Assembly (NCBI GenBank): GCA_017854855.1
Contig: JAFMGZ010000006.1
Coordinates: 52,845 to 116,844, forward strand
Length of the DNA stretch: 64,000 bases
DNA from: Sulfitobacter sp.
GTDB lineage: Bacteria > Pseudomonadota > Alphaproteobacteria > Rhodobacterales > Rhodobacteraceae
Direction of reading: 5' to 3'
Of the stretch, positions 34,056-43,554 are shown piece after piece. A model generated the notes under the pieces. The model was not told the DNA's origin. It was given only the letters and a program-made list of their open reading frames with translations, and did not search any database. A program made the translations under genes and the position numbers. Within the stretch, counting starts at the first letter, position 1; each line of letters starts with the position of its first letter.

Positions 34056-34676
34056 GTGACAAAACGCACGTCTGCCAAGCACAAAATTGACCGCCGCATG
34101 GGCGAAAACATCTGGGGCCGTCCAAAGTCACCAGTAAACCGCCGCGAATATGGCCCCGGCCAGCACGGTCAGCGCCGTAAGGGCAAGATTTCCGATTTTG
34201 GTATCCAGTTGCGCGCCAAGCAGAAGCTCAAGGGCTACTACGGCGACCTGACCGAAAAGCAGTTCCGCCGCATCTACGGCGAAGCCGAGCGTGTAAAAGG
34301 CGATACAGGTGAAAACCTGATTGGTCTGCTGGAGCGTCGTTTGGACGCGGTTGTCTACCGCGCCAAATTCGTTGCAACAGTCTTTGCCGCGCGCCAGTTC
34401 GTGAACCACGGCCACGTCCGTGTGAACGGCAAGAAGGTGAACATCCCCTCCTACCGCGTGAAAGAGGGTGACGTGATCGAAGTACGTGACCGTTCCAAGC
34501 AGATGGTTGCCCTGCTCGAAGCCACACAGCTGGCAGAGCGTGACGTGCCTGACTACATCGAGGCGGACCACTCCAAGATGACTGCGAAATTCGTGCGCAC
34601 CCCCGCTTTGGGCGATGTGCCATATCCAGTCATGATGGAACCAAACCTCGTCGTGGAATTCTACGCGAAGAACTAA
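34056..34676 (+). CDS. rpsD: 30S ribosomal protein S4
   Basis: S4 binds the 5' domain of 16S rRNA and nucleates small-subunit assembly. The 206-residue protein has the basic N-terminus, [38 protein letters not shown] and the S4 RNA-binding domain [19 protein letters not shown]. The start is GTG at 34056 with AAGGAGAA eight bases upstream, matching the normal 206-residue length. It stands alone with its own promoter and terminator, as often in alphaproteobacteria, rather than in the alpha operon. Confidence 0.97.
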   Translation: MTKRTSAKHKIDRRMGENIWGRPKSPVNRREYGPGQHGQRRKGKISDFGIQLRAKQKLKGYYGDLTEKQFRRIYGEAERVKGDTGENLIGLLERRLDAVVYRAKFVATVFAARQFVNHGHVRVNGKKVNIPSYRVKEGDVIEVRDRSKQMVALLEATQLAERDVPDYIEADHSKMTAKFVRTPALGDVPYPVMMEPNLVVEFYAKN

Positions 34677-34707
34677 TCTTCGCCACCATTCCAAAGCCCA
34701 TTACAAC

Positions 34708-34738
34708 AGGCTGCGACGGGAAACCGCCGCAGCCTTTT
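34708..34738 (+). terminator. Rho-independent terminator after rpsD
   Basis: An 11-pair stem with one mismatch, starting AGGCTGCG (34708) and closing CGCAGCCT (34728-34735), is capped by a GAAA tetraloop and followed by a T-run. It lies about 30 bp after the rpsD stop. Confidence 0.88.
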
Positions 34739-34805
34739 GCTTTTGGCGCTGGCAGCTTTTCGATCACGCCGCTAGAACAACCCAAACCATTCACAGGATG
34801 TGGAC

Positions 34806-35906
34806 ATGACACAGATTGCACCCCAACCGGGCATTATGGATATCACCTTGTATCAAGGTGGCGCCGCACATGTGGCGGGCGTCGAGAATGTGATCAAACT
34901 GTCGTCCAACGAAAACCCGCTGGGCCCGTCAGACGCCGCCCGCGAGGCGTTTCGCCGGGCGGCTTATGATCTGCACCGCTATCCTTCTTCTGACCATGGC
35001 CCGCTGCGCGCCGCCATCGCAGAAGTGCACGGTATTGACGCTGCCCGCATCATTTGTGGTGCCGGATCGGACGAGGTTATCGCCTTTCTGTGTCAGGCCT
35101 ATGCCGGACCGGGCAATGAGGTGGTGCACACAGAACATGGTTTCGGCATGTACCGCATCAGCGCGCTGGCGGCCGGGGCCACCCCGGTTGAGGTCAAGGA
35201 ACGCGAACGCGTCACCGATGTGGACGCCATCCTTGCGGCCTGCACCGACAAGACGCGGCTTGTCTTCATGGCGAACCCCAATAACCCCACGGGCACGATG
35301 ATCGGTGCCGCCGAAGTGGCGCGTCTGGCGGCGGGCCTTCCCGAACAGGCGCTCTTGGTGCTGGACGGGGCCTATGCCGAATATGTCGAAGGTTATGACG
35401 GGGGGGCGGCATTGGTGGATGCCCGCCAGAATGTCGTCATGACCCGAACCTTTTCCAAGATCTACGGCTTGGGTGGCCTGCGCATCGGCTGGGGCTATGG
35501 CCCGCAGCATGTCATTGACGTGCTGAACCGGGTGCGGGGCCCTTTCAACGTATCCCAGGCCGCGCTGAATGCTGCCGAAGCGGCGGTACGCGATACGGCC
35601 TACGTAGAACACTGCCGGGCGGAAAACGCCCGTTGGCGCGGCTGGATGGCGGATGCCCTGGCCGAAATGGGCGTGCCCTCTGACGTCTCTTGCGCCAATT
35701 TCGTGCTGGCCCGTTTTGCTTCTGCTGACGAAGCGCTGGCATGCAATGCCTATCTGAACACCCAGGGCCTGTTGGTGCGTCCGGTCGCCAATTACAAATT
35801 GCCAAACTGTCTGCGGATCACGGTTGGTGACGAATCCAGCTGCCGTAGGGTCGTGCATGCGGTGCGCCAGTTCAAGGAAGGGGCTGGCAATGACGCAACT
35901 CTATGA
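34806..35906 (+). CDS. hisC: Histidinol-phosphate / aromatic aminotransferase
   Basis: This PLP class-I/II aminotransferase converts imidazole-acetol phosphate to histidinol phosphate. In operons with prephenate dehydrogenase it often also aminates aromatic keto acids. The 366-residue protein has [40 protein letters not shown] and the PLP lysine in [18 protein letters not shown]. The ATG at 34806 follows AGGA; a GTG six bases earlier is less likely. It overlaps the dehydrogenase gene by 17 bp, arguing for a joint role in tyrosine synthesis. Confidence 0.95.
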   Translation: MTQIAPQPGIMDITLYQGGAAHVAGVENVIKLSSNENPLGPSDAAREAFRRAAYDLHRYPSSDHGPLRAAIAEVHGIDAARIICGAGSDEVIAFLCQAYAGPGNEVVHTEHGFGMYRISALAAGATPVEVKERERVTDVDAILAACTDKTRLVFMANPNNPTGTMIGAAEVARLAAGLPEQALLVLDGAYAEYVEGYDGGAALVDARQNVVMTRTFSKIYGLGGLRIGWGYGPQHVIDVLNRVRGPFNVSQAALNAAEAAVRDTAYVEHCRAENARWRGWMADALAEMGVPSDVSCANFVLARFASADEALACNAYLNTQGLLVRPVANYKLPNCLRITVGDESSCRRVVHAVRQFKEGAGNDATL

Positions 35907-36813
35907 CCGCGTTGCCCTGATCGGGCTGGGATTGATCGCATCCTCCATGTTCTGGGCGATGAAACGCGCAGGGCTTGCTGGTGAGGTCACGGGCTTTGCC
36001 CGCTCTGCCGAAACCCGCGCGACTGCCCGCGAAATCGGCCTGTGTGACCGGGTCTGTGATACGATGGCCCAGGCGGTCGAAGGGGCTGATCTGGTGGTGC
36101 TATGTGTGCCGGTCGGTGTCATGGGTGCTGTGGCTGCCGAATTGGGCCCGCTGCTCAAACCCGGTGCCACGGTGACTGACGTAGGGTCGGTCAAGGCGGA
36201 TGTGATCGCACAGGTTGGGCCTCATATCCCTGAAAACGTGCACTTTATTCCCGCACACCCGCTGGCGGGCACCGAACATTCCGGCCCGCGTTCAGGCTTT
36301 GCTGAACTGTTTGACAACCGCTGGTGCCTGCTGGTTCCGGCCGATGGCACAGACCCTTCCGCCACCGCGCGCCTGCGTGAGCTATGGGAAGGGTTGGGGG
36401 CCAATGTCGAAGAGATGGACGCCGAACACCACGATCTGGTGCTTGCGGTCACATCGCATGCACCGCACCTGATTGCCTATACGATGGTCGGCGTGGCCGA
36501 TGATCTGCGCCGCGTGACTGACAGCGAGGTGATCAAATATTCCGCCGCAGGTTTCCGCGACTTTACCCGCATTGCGGCCTCTGATCCCACCATGTGGCGC
36601 GATGTCTTTTTGACCAACAAGGATGCCACACTGGAAATCCTGGGCCGTTTCACCGAAGAACTCTTTGCCCTGCAACGGGCCATCCGCCAGGGCGACGGAG
36701 AGCATCTGCACGCCTATTTCACCCGAACCCGCGCCATTCGCCGGGGCATTATCCAGGCCGGACAAGATACTGACGCCCCGGACTTTGGCCGTGGCGGGGG
36801 CCGTGCGAAGTGA
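35890..36813 (+). CDS. tyrC: Prephenate/arogenate dehydrogenase
   Basis: The enzyme oxidatively decarboxylates prephenate or arogenate toward tyrosine with NAD(P). The 307-residue protein has a Rossmann start ([20 protein letters not shown]), the [10 protein letters not shown] motif, the substrate-binding [16 protein letters not shown] and a helical C-terminal domain with [12 protein letters not shown]. The ATG at 35890 lies inside the hisC end, so the genes are coupled, as in the hisC-tyrC pair of Zymomonas. Substrate preference between prephenate and arogenate cannot be read from the sequence. Confidence 0.93.
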   Translation: MTQLYDRVALIGLGLIASSMFWAMKRAGLAGEVTGFARSAETRATAREIGLCDRVCDTMAQAVEGADLVVLCVPVGVMGAVAAELGPLLKPGATVTDVGSVKADVIAQVGPHIPENVHFIPAHPLAGTEHSGPRSGFAELFDNRWCLLVPADGTDPSATARLRELWEGLGANVEEMDAEHHDLVLAVTSHAPHLIAYTMVGVADDLRRVTDSEVIKYSAAGFRDFTRIAASDPTMWRDVFLTNKDATLEILGRFTEELFALQRAIRQGDGEHLHAYFTRTRAIRRGIIQAGQDTDAPDFGRGGGRAK

Positions 36814-37607
36814 TACGTGCGGCTGTCTTCGGTGCGGTGATCTGTACCGCGCAAATCGCCCTTGCTGCTGATCCTGCCAGCTCTCTGCGGCCCGTGCCAC
36901 GCGGCGGAAATGCGGTACAGCAACCCGTGACGCTTCAGCCTTCGGGGGCCATTGCGCAACCGGCCCAAGACAGCGCACAGCAACAGGCCAAGGAACGCAG
37001 CGGCCTGTTTTCATCCCTGCGGCCCCTGTTTCGCACCAACAAGATTGCCCGCGAGGGGCGTGCGCGCGAACAGCTGCGCAAAAAGGGTGCCATTTGCGGT
37101 GACATCGACATTCAAGGCGAGGTGGTGGGCCGCGTTCCCGGCAAGATCAACGGCTGCGGCGTTGAAAATGCCGTCCGTGTGCGCGCGGTCTCGGGCATTG
37201 CGCTGAGCCAGAAGGCGGTCATGGACTGCGGAACGGCCAAGGCGCTCAAGACCTGGCTGGAGGATGCTGCCAAACCGGCATTGGCCAAGAAAGGCGGCGG
37301 GCTCAAGACATTGCGCGTTGCGGCCCATTACGCCTGCCGGACCCGTAACAACCAAAAGGGTGCCAGGATTTCGGAACATGGCAAGGGGCGCGCGATTGAC
37401 ATTTCGGCCTTCAAACTTGCCGACGGGACCGAGGTCAGCGTGCTAAAGCACTGGAATGCCCAACGTTTTTCTTCAGCCATGCGCCAGATGCACAAGGGGG
37501 CATGCGGCCCTTTCGGCACTGTTCTGGGCCCGAATGCGGATCGGTTTCATCAGGATCATTTCCATTTTGACACCGCCCGCTACCGGTCCGGCAGCTATTG
37601 CAAATAA
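36810..37607 (+). CDS. Extensin-like secreted protein
   Basis: The 265-residue product has a signal peptide ([20 protein letters not shown]), a low-complexity Gln/Pro/Ala linker, and a C-terminal extensin-like domain. That domain shows YACRTRNNQKGARISEHGKG, RAIDIS and HQDHFHFD, which together give the His/Asp metal layout of M15-type DD-carboxypeptidases. A cell-wall peptidase role is therefore plausible. Several cysteines suggest periplasmic disulfides. The start is GTG at 36810, overlapping the tyrC stop, so it is co-expressed with aromatic biosynthesis genes without an obvious reason. Confidence 0.87.
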   Translation: MIRAAVFGAVICTAQIALAADPASSLRPVPRGGNAVQQPVTLQPSGAIAQPAQDSAQQQAKERSGLFSSLRPLFRTNKIAREGRAREQLRKKGAICGDIDIQGEVVGRVPGKINGCGVENAVRVRAVSGIALSQKAVMDCGTAKALKTWLEDAAKPALAKKGGGLKTLRVAAHYACRTRNNQKGARISEHGKGRAIDISAFKLADGTEVSVLKHWNAQRFSSAMRQMHKGACGPFGTVLGPNADRFHQDHFHFDTARYRSGSYCK

Positions 37608-38612
37608 TCACCGCAGGATCAGCAACGGGGCAGGTCCCAGCTGAATGGGCCCCAGAAACATCTGGCCATTGCGCATGGTCAAGGTCAGGTCCAGTGTATC
37701 GGGGTCGCCCCCCATATTTGCCAGTGCCGTCAGCAGCAGGTCCGCCTGTCCGCGCATGCGGGCGTCCAGCGTGCCAGCCTTTTCGACCAGATCCAGCAAT
37801 TGCCGCCAGTTTTCAAGCCGCAGGTTCACCTCACCGTCCGGTATCCCTTGGGGATTGACCTCTAGGGCCCCGGCGGCCGTCAGCCGCATCGTGCCCCAAA
37901 TGAGGTCAAGCCGGTCAATGGCGATCTGGCGCGGCTGCGGGCGGCGGTCTTCGATGGTGCTGCGGTCCAGCGGCAGGTCGAAACGCAGGTTCACATCCGC
38001 GATAAGCGTGTCAAAGGCCAGCGGCCAGTCTTCGGGCAGCAGCATGGCACTGCGGATCAGATCACCGGGGGCAAAGCCACGCGCAGTCATCGCAAATCGG
38101 TAGCTTTCGGCGGTCTGCGCGTCCTGCGTGACCTCAGCGTCAAGATCTTCGGCGCTCAGCAGGTTGCCCGCAGAGGTATTCAGCATCCAGGGCCCGCTGC
38201 GGGCACTCAGCTGCTCGAGTTGCAGGGCAAAGCCGGGATGCAGTTTCAGTTCTGCCTTGGCCTGTGGTGCGCTCAGAAACAGGATGTGCTCCGGGGTGGC
38301 GATGCGCAGCGGCGTGTCAGGCAGGGTCAGGGTCACATCGCCGGGCCAATAGGCAGGCACGCTCAGGTGCAGACTTTCGGCATTGACCGCTAGACCTGCC
38401 ACCGGATCTGCCAGCAACAATGTCTCAAGCGACGTGCCAAGGGCCAGCGGAAACCCGGCCACGTCGACCGCGCCGATCTCTGCCTGCCAGCCTTCGGCAC
38501 GCCGGTCATCCAGCCATGTGCCGATCCCGCGATCCAGCAAAGTGGCGGCAGACCACCACCATCCCGACCACAGCAGGGCCAGCGCGACAATGATCTGAAC
38601 CAGTTTGCCCAC
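37608..38612 (-). CDS. DUF2125 family exported protein
   Basis: The 334-residue product has an N-terminal membrane anchor or signal (IIVALALLWSGWWWSAATLL) followed by a beta-strand-rich periplasmic body (WQAEIGAVDVAGFPLALGTS). This fits DUF2125, an alphaproteobacterial family without known function; the repeated strand pattern recalls AsmA/YdgA-like envelope proteins, which is only inference. The start is GTG at 38612 with AAAGGGG upstream. It abuts the convergent extensin-like gene with no gap. Confidence 0.87.
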   Translation of the reverse strand: MGKLVQIIVALALLWSGWWWSAATLLDRGIGTWLDDRRAEGWQAEIGAVDVAGFPLALGTSLETLLLADPVAGLAVNAESLHLSVPAYWPGDVTLTLPDTPLRIATPEHILFLSAPQAKAELKLHPGFALQLEQLSARSGPWMLNTSAGNLLSAEDLDAEVTQDAQTAESYRFAMTARGFAPGDLIRSAMLLPEDWPLAFDTLIADVNLRFDLPLDRSTIEDRRPQPRQIAIDRLDLIWGTMRLTAAGALEVNPQGIPDGEVNLRLENWRQLLDLVEKAGTLDARMRGQADLLLTALANMGGDPDTLDLTLTMRNGQMFLGPIQLGPAPLLILR

Positions 38613-38679
38613 CTTGAATACCCCTTTAACTCAGCGCCTATATGCGGTTTACGCAAGCCAATAGCAAAGGACCAGTGCG

Positions 38680-39210
38680 ATGGCGATGTGGGTATTTGGA
38701 TACGGCTCCCTTCTGTGGAACCCGGGCTTTGAGGTGGCGGAAACGGTCATCGCGACGCTGCCGGGCTATGCGCGATCCTTTTGCATGCGTTCGATCCATC
38801 ATCGCGGCACAGAAGCAGAGCCGGGCCTCGTGCTGGCGCTTGACGAACAGCCGCAGGCCGCCTGCACCGGCATGGCCCTGCGGGTGGCACCGGGCACCGA
38901 AACACAAACACTGGCCTACCTGCGCGAACGCGAATTGATCTCTTCGGCCTATATCGAAAGAAACCTTGCCATCCGCCTGACCGATGGCCGGGTGGTCGAC
39001 GCGGTGGTCTATGTGATCGACGAAAGCCATGGGCAATATTGCGGTGGCCTGCCTTTGGAAGAACAGGCCCAGATCATCGCCAAGGCCGTCGGCGGGCGCG
39101 GCCCCAACACCGAATACCTGCACAACACCGCAGATCATCTGCGCGAGGTAGGGCTGCGGGATGCCGATCTGGAATGGCTGCAGCAACGGGTCAAAGACCT
39201 TTGTTCATAA
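38680..39210 (+). CDS. chaC: ChaC-type gamma-glutamylcyclotransferase
   Basis: ChaC enzymes cleave glutathione to 5-oxoproline and Cys-Gly in the cytoplasm. The 176-residue protein has the substrate loop WVFGYGSLLWNPGF near the N-terminus and a YLRERELISSAY segment with the likely catalytic Glu, plus HNTADHLREVG. AAAGGACC precedes the ATG. It is divergent from DUF2125. An imperfect A-rich/T-rich hairpin near 39212-39225 follows the stop and may end the transcript before the ExbB-like gene. Confidence 0.92.
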   Translation: MAMWVFGYGSLLWNPGFEVAETVIATLPGYARSFCMRSIHHRGTEAEPGLVLALDEQPQAACTGMALRVAPGTETQTLAYLRERELISSAYIERNLAIRLTDGRVVDAVVYVIDESHGQYCGGLPLEEQAQIIAKAVGGRGPNTEYLHNTADHLREVGLRDADLEWLQQRVKDLCS

Positions 39211-39284
39211 AACCTTGGCAAAGGTCGGGGTTTTGGGTGTAAACTAAAAGTTGAGCAGTACTACAGGTCAGGAGCACCTGAATA

Positions 39285-40490
39285 ATGGCGCAAGCAGAGC
39301 GCACAGAACGACCGCAGTTTTCGCAGCCGGTGCGTCAGATATCTCTGATGCTTATCGTCTTGGCATTGACAGGCTTCGGTGCCTTTCTGGCGCTGCCGTC
39401 GGTCTATCCGATTTTCGCGGCCAATCCCTATTTGAACGGGGTGATCATTCTGGTCTTCGTGATCGGTGTCGTTGCCTGTTTCTATCAGGTGTTTCAGCTG
39501 ATCGGATCGGTCCGCTGGATCGAAAACTTTGCCTCTGATACGCCCGACCCCGATACGGTCGCACCACAGCTTCTGGCCCCACTGGCCTCGCTTTTGCGCA
39601 CCCGTGGTGCCCGGATGCAGGTCAGCGCGACATCGACCCGTTCGATCCTCGATTCTGTTTCCACCCGCATAGACGAAGCGCGGGAAATCACGCGCTACAT
39701 CGTCAACATGCTGATTTTCCTCGGCCTTTTGGGTACATTCTATGGCCTGGCCACGACGGTTCCCGCCGTCGTTGACACAATCCGCAGCCTTGCCCCCTCC
39801 GAAGGCGAGGGGGGCGTTGATGTCTTCAGCCGTTTGATGACGGGGCTTGAGGCGCAGTTGGGCGGCATGGGCGTGGCCTTTGGCTCTTCGCTGTTGGGTC
39901 TGGCCGGGTCACTGGTTGTGGGTCTTTTGGAACTGTTTGCAGGGCACGGTCAGAACCGCTTTTACCAAGAACTTGAAGATTGGCTCAGCTCTATCACGCG
40001 GGTGGGTTTCAGCACCGGTGAGGACGCGAGCGCTGAACAGAACCTGATGGCCGGCGTGGTCGACCATATGTCAGAGCAGATGGAAAGCCTTCAGCAAATG
40101 TTCGTCCAGTCCGATCAAAGTCGGGCGGGGGTTGATGCAAAGCTGGGCAAATTGGCCGACGCCATGGAACGGCTGACCTACCAGATGCAGAACGACGACA
40201 GCGCAACGGCCGCGCTCGACCGGATCGCATCCGGGCAGGAACGGCTGATCTCAACGCTTGAAAACCTTGAGACAGGCGATGGCATGGATGCCGAAAGCCG
40301 GATGCGCCTGCGCTCCATTGATGTGCAGATGCTGCGCATCCTCGAAGAGATTTCCGCCGGGCGTCAGGAAACCATGGCCGAGCTGCGCCATGACATCTCC
40401 TTGTTGGCCAAAGCCGTGTCAGGTGCCCGTCAGCAGCCTGCGCCGCGCCGGGTGCGCACGCCTGAGAAACCGGGCGGAGGGGACAGCTAA
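39285..40490 (+). CDS. MotA/TolQ/ExbB-like membrane channel protein
   Basis: The 401-residue product has four membrane helices (about 18-40, 51-73, 138-160 and 196-219). A cytoplasmic loop follows helix 2, and the TolQ/ExbB signature runs across helices 3-4 (LGLLGTFYGLATTVPAVVD and GGMGVAFGSSLLGLAGSL). A 180-residue helical cytoplasmic tail follows, which TolQ and ExbB lack. It should form the pentameric stator around the single helix of the next gene product, energised by protons. The partner begins directly at the stop codon. The pair is discussed in the findings; its force-driven target is unknown. Confidence 0.88.
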   Translation: MAQAERTERPQFSQPVRQISLMLIVLALTGFGAFLALPSVYPIFAANPYLNGVIILVFVIGVVACFYQVFQLIGSVRWIENFASDTPDPDTVAPQLLAPLASLLRTRGARMQVSATSTRSILDSVSTRIDEAREITRYIVNMLIFLGLLGTFYGLATTVPAVVDTIRSLAPSEGEGGVDVFSRLMTGLEAQLGGMGVAFGSSLLGLAGSLVVGLLELFAGHGQNRFYQELEDWLSSITRVGFSTGEDASAEQNLMAGVVDHMSEQMESLQQMFVQSDQSRAGVDAKLGKLADAMERLTYQMQNDDSATAALDRIASGQERLISTLENLETGDGMDAESRMRLRSIDVQMLRILEEISAGRQETMAELRHDISLLAKAVSGARQQPAPRRVRTPEKPGGGDS

Positions 40491-42512
40491 ATGGCGCTTT
40501 CGCGCAGGACAGGCTCGCGGTTCCAGAGCTCGATCTGGCCAGGTTTTGTCGATGCGATGACCGGTCTGCTGCTGGTCCTGATGTTCGTACTGACCATCTT
40601 CATGATCGTGCAATTCGTACTGACCGAACGCATCACCGGACAGGAAACCGAACTTGACGCATTAGCGGGCGAGGTCGCGGCCCTCGCGCAGGCGCTGGGG
40701 CTGGAGGAACAAACCAACGCCCGCCTGGATGCCAGGTTGGGCGCTTTGAACGCATCGTTGAACACCACCCAGGACGCATTGACCGACGCCCGCGCGCAAC
40801 TGTCACAACAAGAGGCGCTGATCGCGTCATTGACATCACAACGGGACGCGCAGGCCGCGCAATTGCAGACCGCCGGTGCTGAAATCACCCGCTTTGAGGC
40901 GCAGGTGGCGGGGCTTTTGGCTGACCGCGACCGTGCCTTGGGCGAAAGGGATACGGCACGCGATCAGATCACAGCGCTTGAGGCGCGACAGGTTGATCTG
41001 CTGAGCGAACAGGAGGCATTGAACCTCGCGCTGGCCTCTGCCCGCAGTGAAATTGATGTTCAGGCTGAAACCGCCCGTCTGGCCGCCGCACGCCGCGAAG
41101 CGCTGGATGCCTTGATCGCTGATCTGCGCGCCCGCAACGCCGAGGCGCAGACACAGGTGGCCGATCTTCAGGGCCAGGTCGACAGCACCGCCGCCGATTT
41201 GAGTGCCGAGGAAACCGCAAGGCTCGCCGAGGCGGCAGCCGCCGAGGCCCTGCGCGCGCGCCTTGAAGATGCGGATGCAGAACTGACCGCGATGACCCTG
41301 GCGCTTGAGGCACAGCGCAAGGAAGCGGAGGATACGCTGACCCTTTTGGCTGCCGCACGCGCCGTTGAGGGCGATCTGGATGCCAAACTCGCCGAAGCCC
41401 TGATCCTGTTGCAAACCGCCCAAGCCAAGGCGGAAGCAGGCGATGCCCTACAGGAAGATCTGACCGGAACAGAGCAGCAATTGCGCCTTGCCCAGGAAAA
41501 CCTGGCGGCAGCACAACAGCAGATGACGACCCAACAGGCAGAAATCCTGCGCCTGCAGGCCGCATTGGCCACGCAGGAAAAAAGCGCAGAAACCCTGAGC
41601 GCGGATCGTGAAACCCTGCGCGCGCAGCTGGCCGCCGCAGTCGCCGCACGGCTCGCCGCCCAAAACGCGGCCGAGGATCAAGGGACACAGGCCCAGCAGC
41701 TGGCCCAGCAGCAGGCGGCCTTGCTGGCCGCTGCCCGCAGCGCGCTGGCGCAGGAAACCGCCATCAGCGCCGAGGCGCAGCGCCAGACAGAGTTGCTGAA
41801 CCAGCAGGTCGCGGCCCTGCGCACGCAATTGGGCAATTTGCAGGCCTTGCTGGATGATGCCGTGGCGCGCGACGCGGCCAAATCGGTCGAACTGCAATCG
41901 CTGGGATCGGAATTGAACACTGCCCTGGCCCGTGTCGCCGCCGAAGAACGCCGCCGCGCCGAGATGGAGGCCGCAGAACGCGCCCGCCTTGAGGCCGAGG
42001 CAAAGGCGCTTGAGGCCGAAGCCAAGGTCCTGAAAGAAGAGACCAAGAACCTTGAGCAGTACCGCTCTGAGTTCTTTGGCCGGTTGCGCGACGTGCTGGG
42101 CACTCAAGAAGGGGTGCGCATCGAGGGGGACCGCTTTGTCTTTTCGTCCGAAGTGCTGTTTCCGCCCGGCGGTGCCGTTCTGTCCGATGAGGGCAGGGGC
42201 GAGATTGCCAAGGTTGCAAATATCCTGCGCTCCGTCGCGGGGGACATCCCCCCCGAGATTGACTGGGTGATCCGTGTAGACGGGCATACGGACAATGTGC
42301 CGCTGTCTGGTACGGGCGAATTTTCCGATAACTGGGAACTTAGTCAGGGGCGGGCGCTGTCCGTGGTCAAATATATGATCAACTTCCTTGGCATTCCCCC
42401 GGACCGCCTGGCCGCCAACGGCTTTGGCCAATATCAGCCTGTGGCCTTTGGCGACAGTGATGCAGACCGGGCACAGAACCGGCGGATTGAGCTGAAGTTT
42501 ACCGAAAAATAG
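40491..42512 (+). CDS. MotB-like protein: giant coiled coil plus OmpA domain
   Basis: The 673-residue product has one N-terminal helix (VDAMTGLLLVLMFVLTIFMI) carrying Asp21, placed like the proton-carrying Asp of MotB. About 480 residues of Ala/Glu/Gln-rich coiled coil follow (roughly 48-525), then an OmpA-like peptidoglycan-binding domain with VIRVDGHTDNVPLSG, LSQGRALSVVKYM and NRRIELKF. MotB has only a short linker, so this rod is unusually long and could span the periplasm. GGAGGGGAC lies just before the ATG, which follows the upstream stop with no gap. Translational coupling supports a stator-rod complex. Confidence 0.88.
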   Translation: MALSRRTGSRFQSSIWPGFVDAMTGLLLVLMFVLTIFMIVQFVLTERITGQETELDALAGEVAALAQALGLEEQTNARLDARLGALNASLNTTQDALTDARAQLSQQEALIASLTSQRDAQAAQLQTAGAEITRFEAQVAGLLADRDRALGERDTARDQITALEARQVDLLSEQEALNLALASARSEIDVQAETARLAAARREALDALIADLRARNAEAQTQVADLQGQVDSTAADLSAEETARLAEAAAAEALRARLEDADAELTAMTLALEAQRKEAEDTLTLLAAARAVEGDLDAKLAEALILLQTAQAKAEAGDALQEDLTGTEQQLRLAQENLAAAQQQMTTQQAEILRLQAALATQEKSAETLSADRETLRAQLAAAVAARLAAQNAAEDQGTQAQQLAQQQAALLAAARSALAQETAISAEAQRQTELLNQQVAALRTQLGNLQALLDDAVARDAAKSVELQSLGSELNTALARVAAEERRRAEMEAAERARLEAEAKALEAEAKVLKEETKNLEQYRSEFFGRLRDVLGTQEGVRIEGDRFVFSSEVLFPPGGAVLSDEGRGEIAKVANILRSVAGDIPPEIDWVIRVDGHTDNVPLSGTGEFSDNWELSQGRALSVVKYMINFLGIPPDRLAANGFGQYQPVAFGDSDADRAQNRRIELKFTEK

Positions 42513-42573
42513 CGGGCCCTGCGCGTCACAGCGTTCTGCTGAATTTCAGATGGATCCTTTTCACAAAGATGCC

Positions 42574-43554
42574 TCAGCCGGGGTCACGGATGGTGATTTC
42601 GGTGCTGATGGTGCTGATTGAAACACCTTGCCGGATCAATGTCGCCGTGCCGACATAGGTGCCCGCAGGCCATTTCGCGCGGCTTCTCAGCCGTTTGCCG
42701 ACGGCGCGAAACGCCTGTGCGCGATTGCGCTCAAGCTGGCTGTCCTGCGTGATCACCTCTCCCTCCGGGCCTGTCAGGCTCAGCCGGATGATATCATCCT
42801 TCAGGGTCCCATAGCTAAAGCCAAAGACGACCAGCGCCGGTGCATCCGTGGGCAGGGTGTCTGCGCCTGCGGTGCCTGCCTTTACCTCGGCATAGTCGGG
42901 GATCCGGTCCGTCATCCCGATATCAAGCAGGCCGCCGGGTGCATAGGCGGGCGTCTGCGCCCATAGCGTGCTGTCACCGGGGCTGTCGCATTGCAGGCGG
43001 CCATCGGGGTCGAACGGATCAACCGGGTTGCCACCCTGGCGCACGGACAGATGCAGATGCGGAAATTCTGCGCGGCCCGACTGGCCCAATTTGCCCAGAA
43101 CATCACCCGCCTTGACCTCTTGGCCATTCTGAATGGTGATTGAACCTTGCATCATGTGGCAATATTGGGTCTCCCAGCCGCCGGGATGCATCAGGACAAC
43201 GCCATTGCCGCATTCGCGCCCCTCGACGCTGGCGGCGGTCTGTTTGGTGTATCCGCTATCGGGCATGCCGTCGCGAAAGCCGCGCACGCGGCCATCTGCG
43301 GCCGCGATCACATTGACGCCCGCCAGCATGTCCTCGCGGGTGGGCACGGCAAAATCAGTGCCCTTGTGCCCATCATAACTCAGCCCGCGACAATGGTAGT
43401 CGCGGAAGCCCTTGCCGGGATCGCGATCCATATATTGCTGAATGTAACAGGTGTCGCCCAATGTGCAGTCCAGCGGAAACTGCAAGGTAAGCCCCTCCGC
43501 CAGGGCGCTGCCGGCGAAGGGGAGGGCCAGGGCCAAAAGGCCCTGACGCATCAT
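42574..43554 (-). CDS. Secreted M23-type metallopeptidase
   Basis: The 326-residue product has a signal peptide ([20 protein letters not shown]) and a LytM/M23 peptidase core: DGHKGTDFAVPTRED supplies His63 and Asp67, and EFPHLHLSVRQGG gives the HxH zinc ligand. Paired Cys residues near the N-terminus and in REC...YCHM suggest disulfides. Its C-terminal third is a beta-rich domain. It would cut peptidoglycan cross-bridges in the periplasm. Its ATG overlaps the clpA stop (ATGA), and it is convergent with the OmpA coiled-coil gene. Confidence 0.92.
   Translation of the reverse strand: MMRQGLLALALPFAGSALAEGLTLQFPLDCTLGDTCYIQQYMDRDPGKGFRDYHCRGLSYDGHKGTDFAVPTREDMLAGVNVIAAADGRVRGFRDGMPDSGYTKQTAASVEGRECGNGVVLMHPGGWETQYCHMMQGSITIQNGQEVKAGDVLGKLGQSGRAEFPHLHLSVRQGGNPVDPFDPDGRLQCDSPGDSTLWAQTPAYAPGGLLDIGMTDRIPDYAEVKAGTAGADTLPTDAPALVVFGFSYGTLKDDIIRLSLTGPEGEVITQDSQLERNRAQAFRAVGKRLRSRAKWPAGTYVGTATLIRQGVSISTISTEITIRDPG

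Noticed and set aside
39285..42512. Zorya-type defence system (ZorA/ZorB)
   Set aside because: ZorB is short, the long helical rod in Zorya belongs to ZorA rather than the OmpA-domain partner, and no helicase or nuclease effector genes follow.
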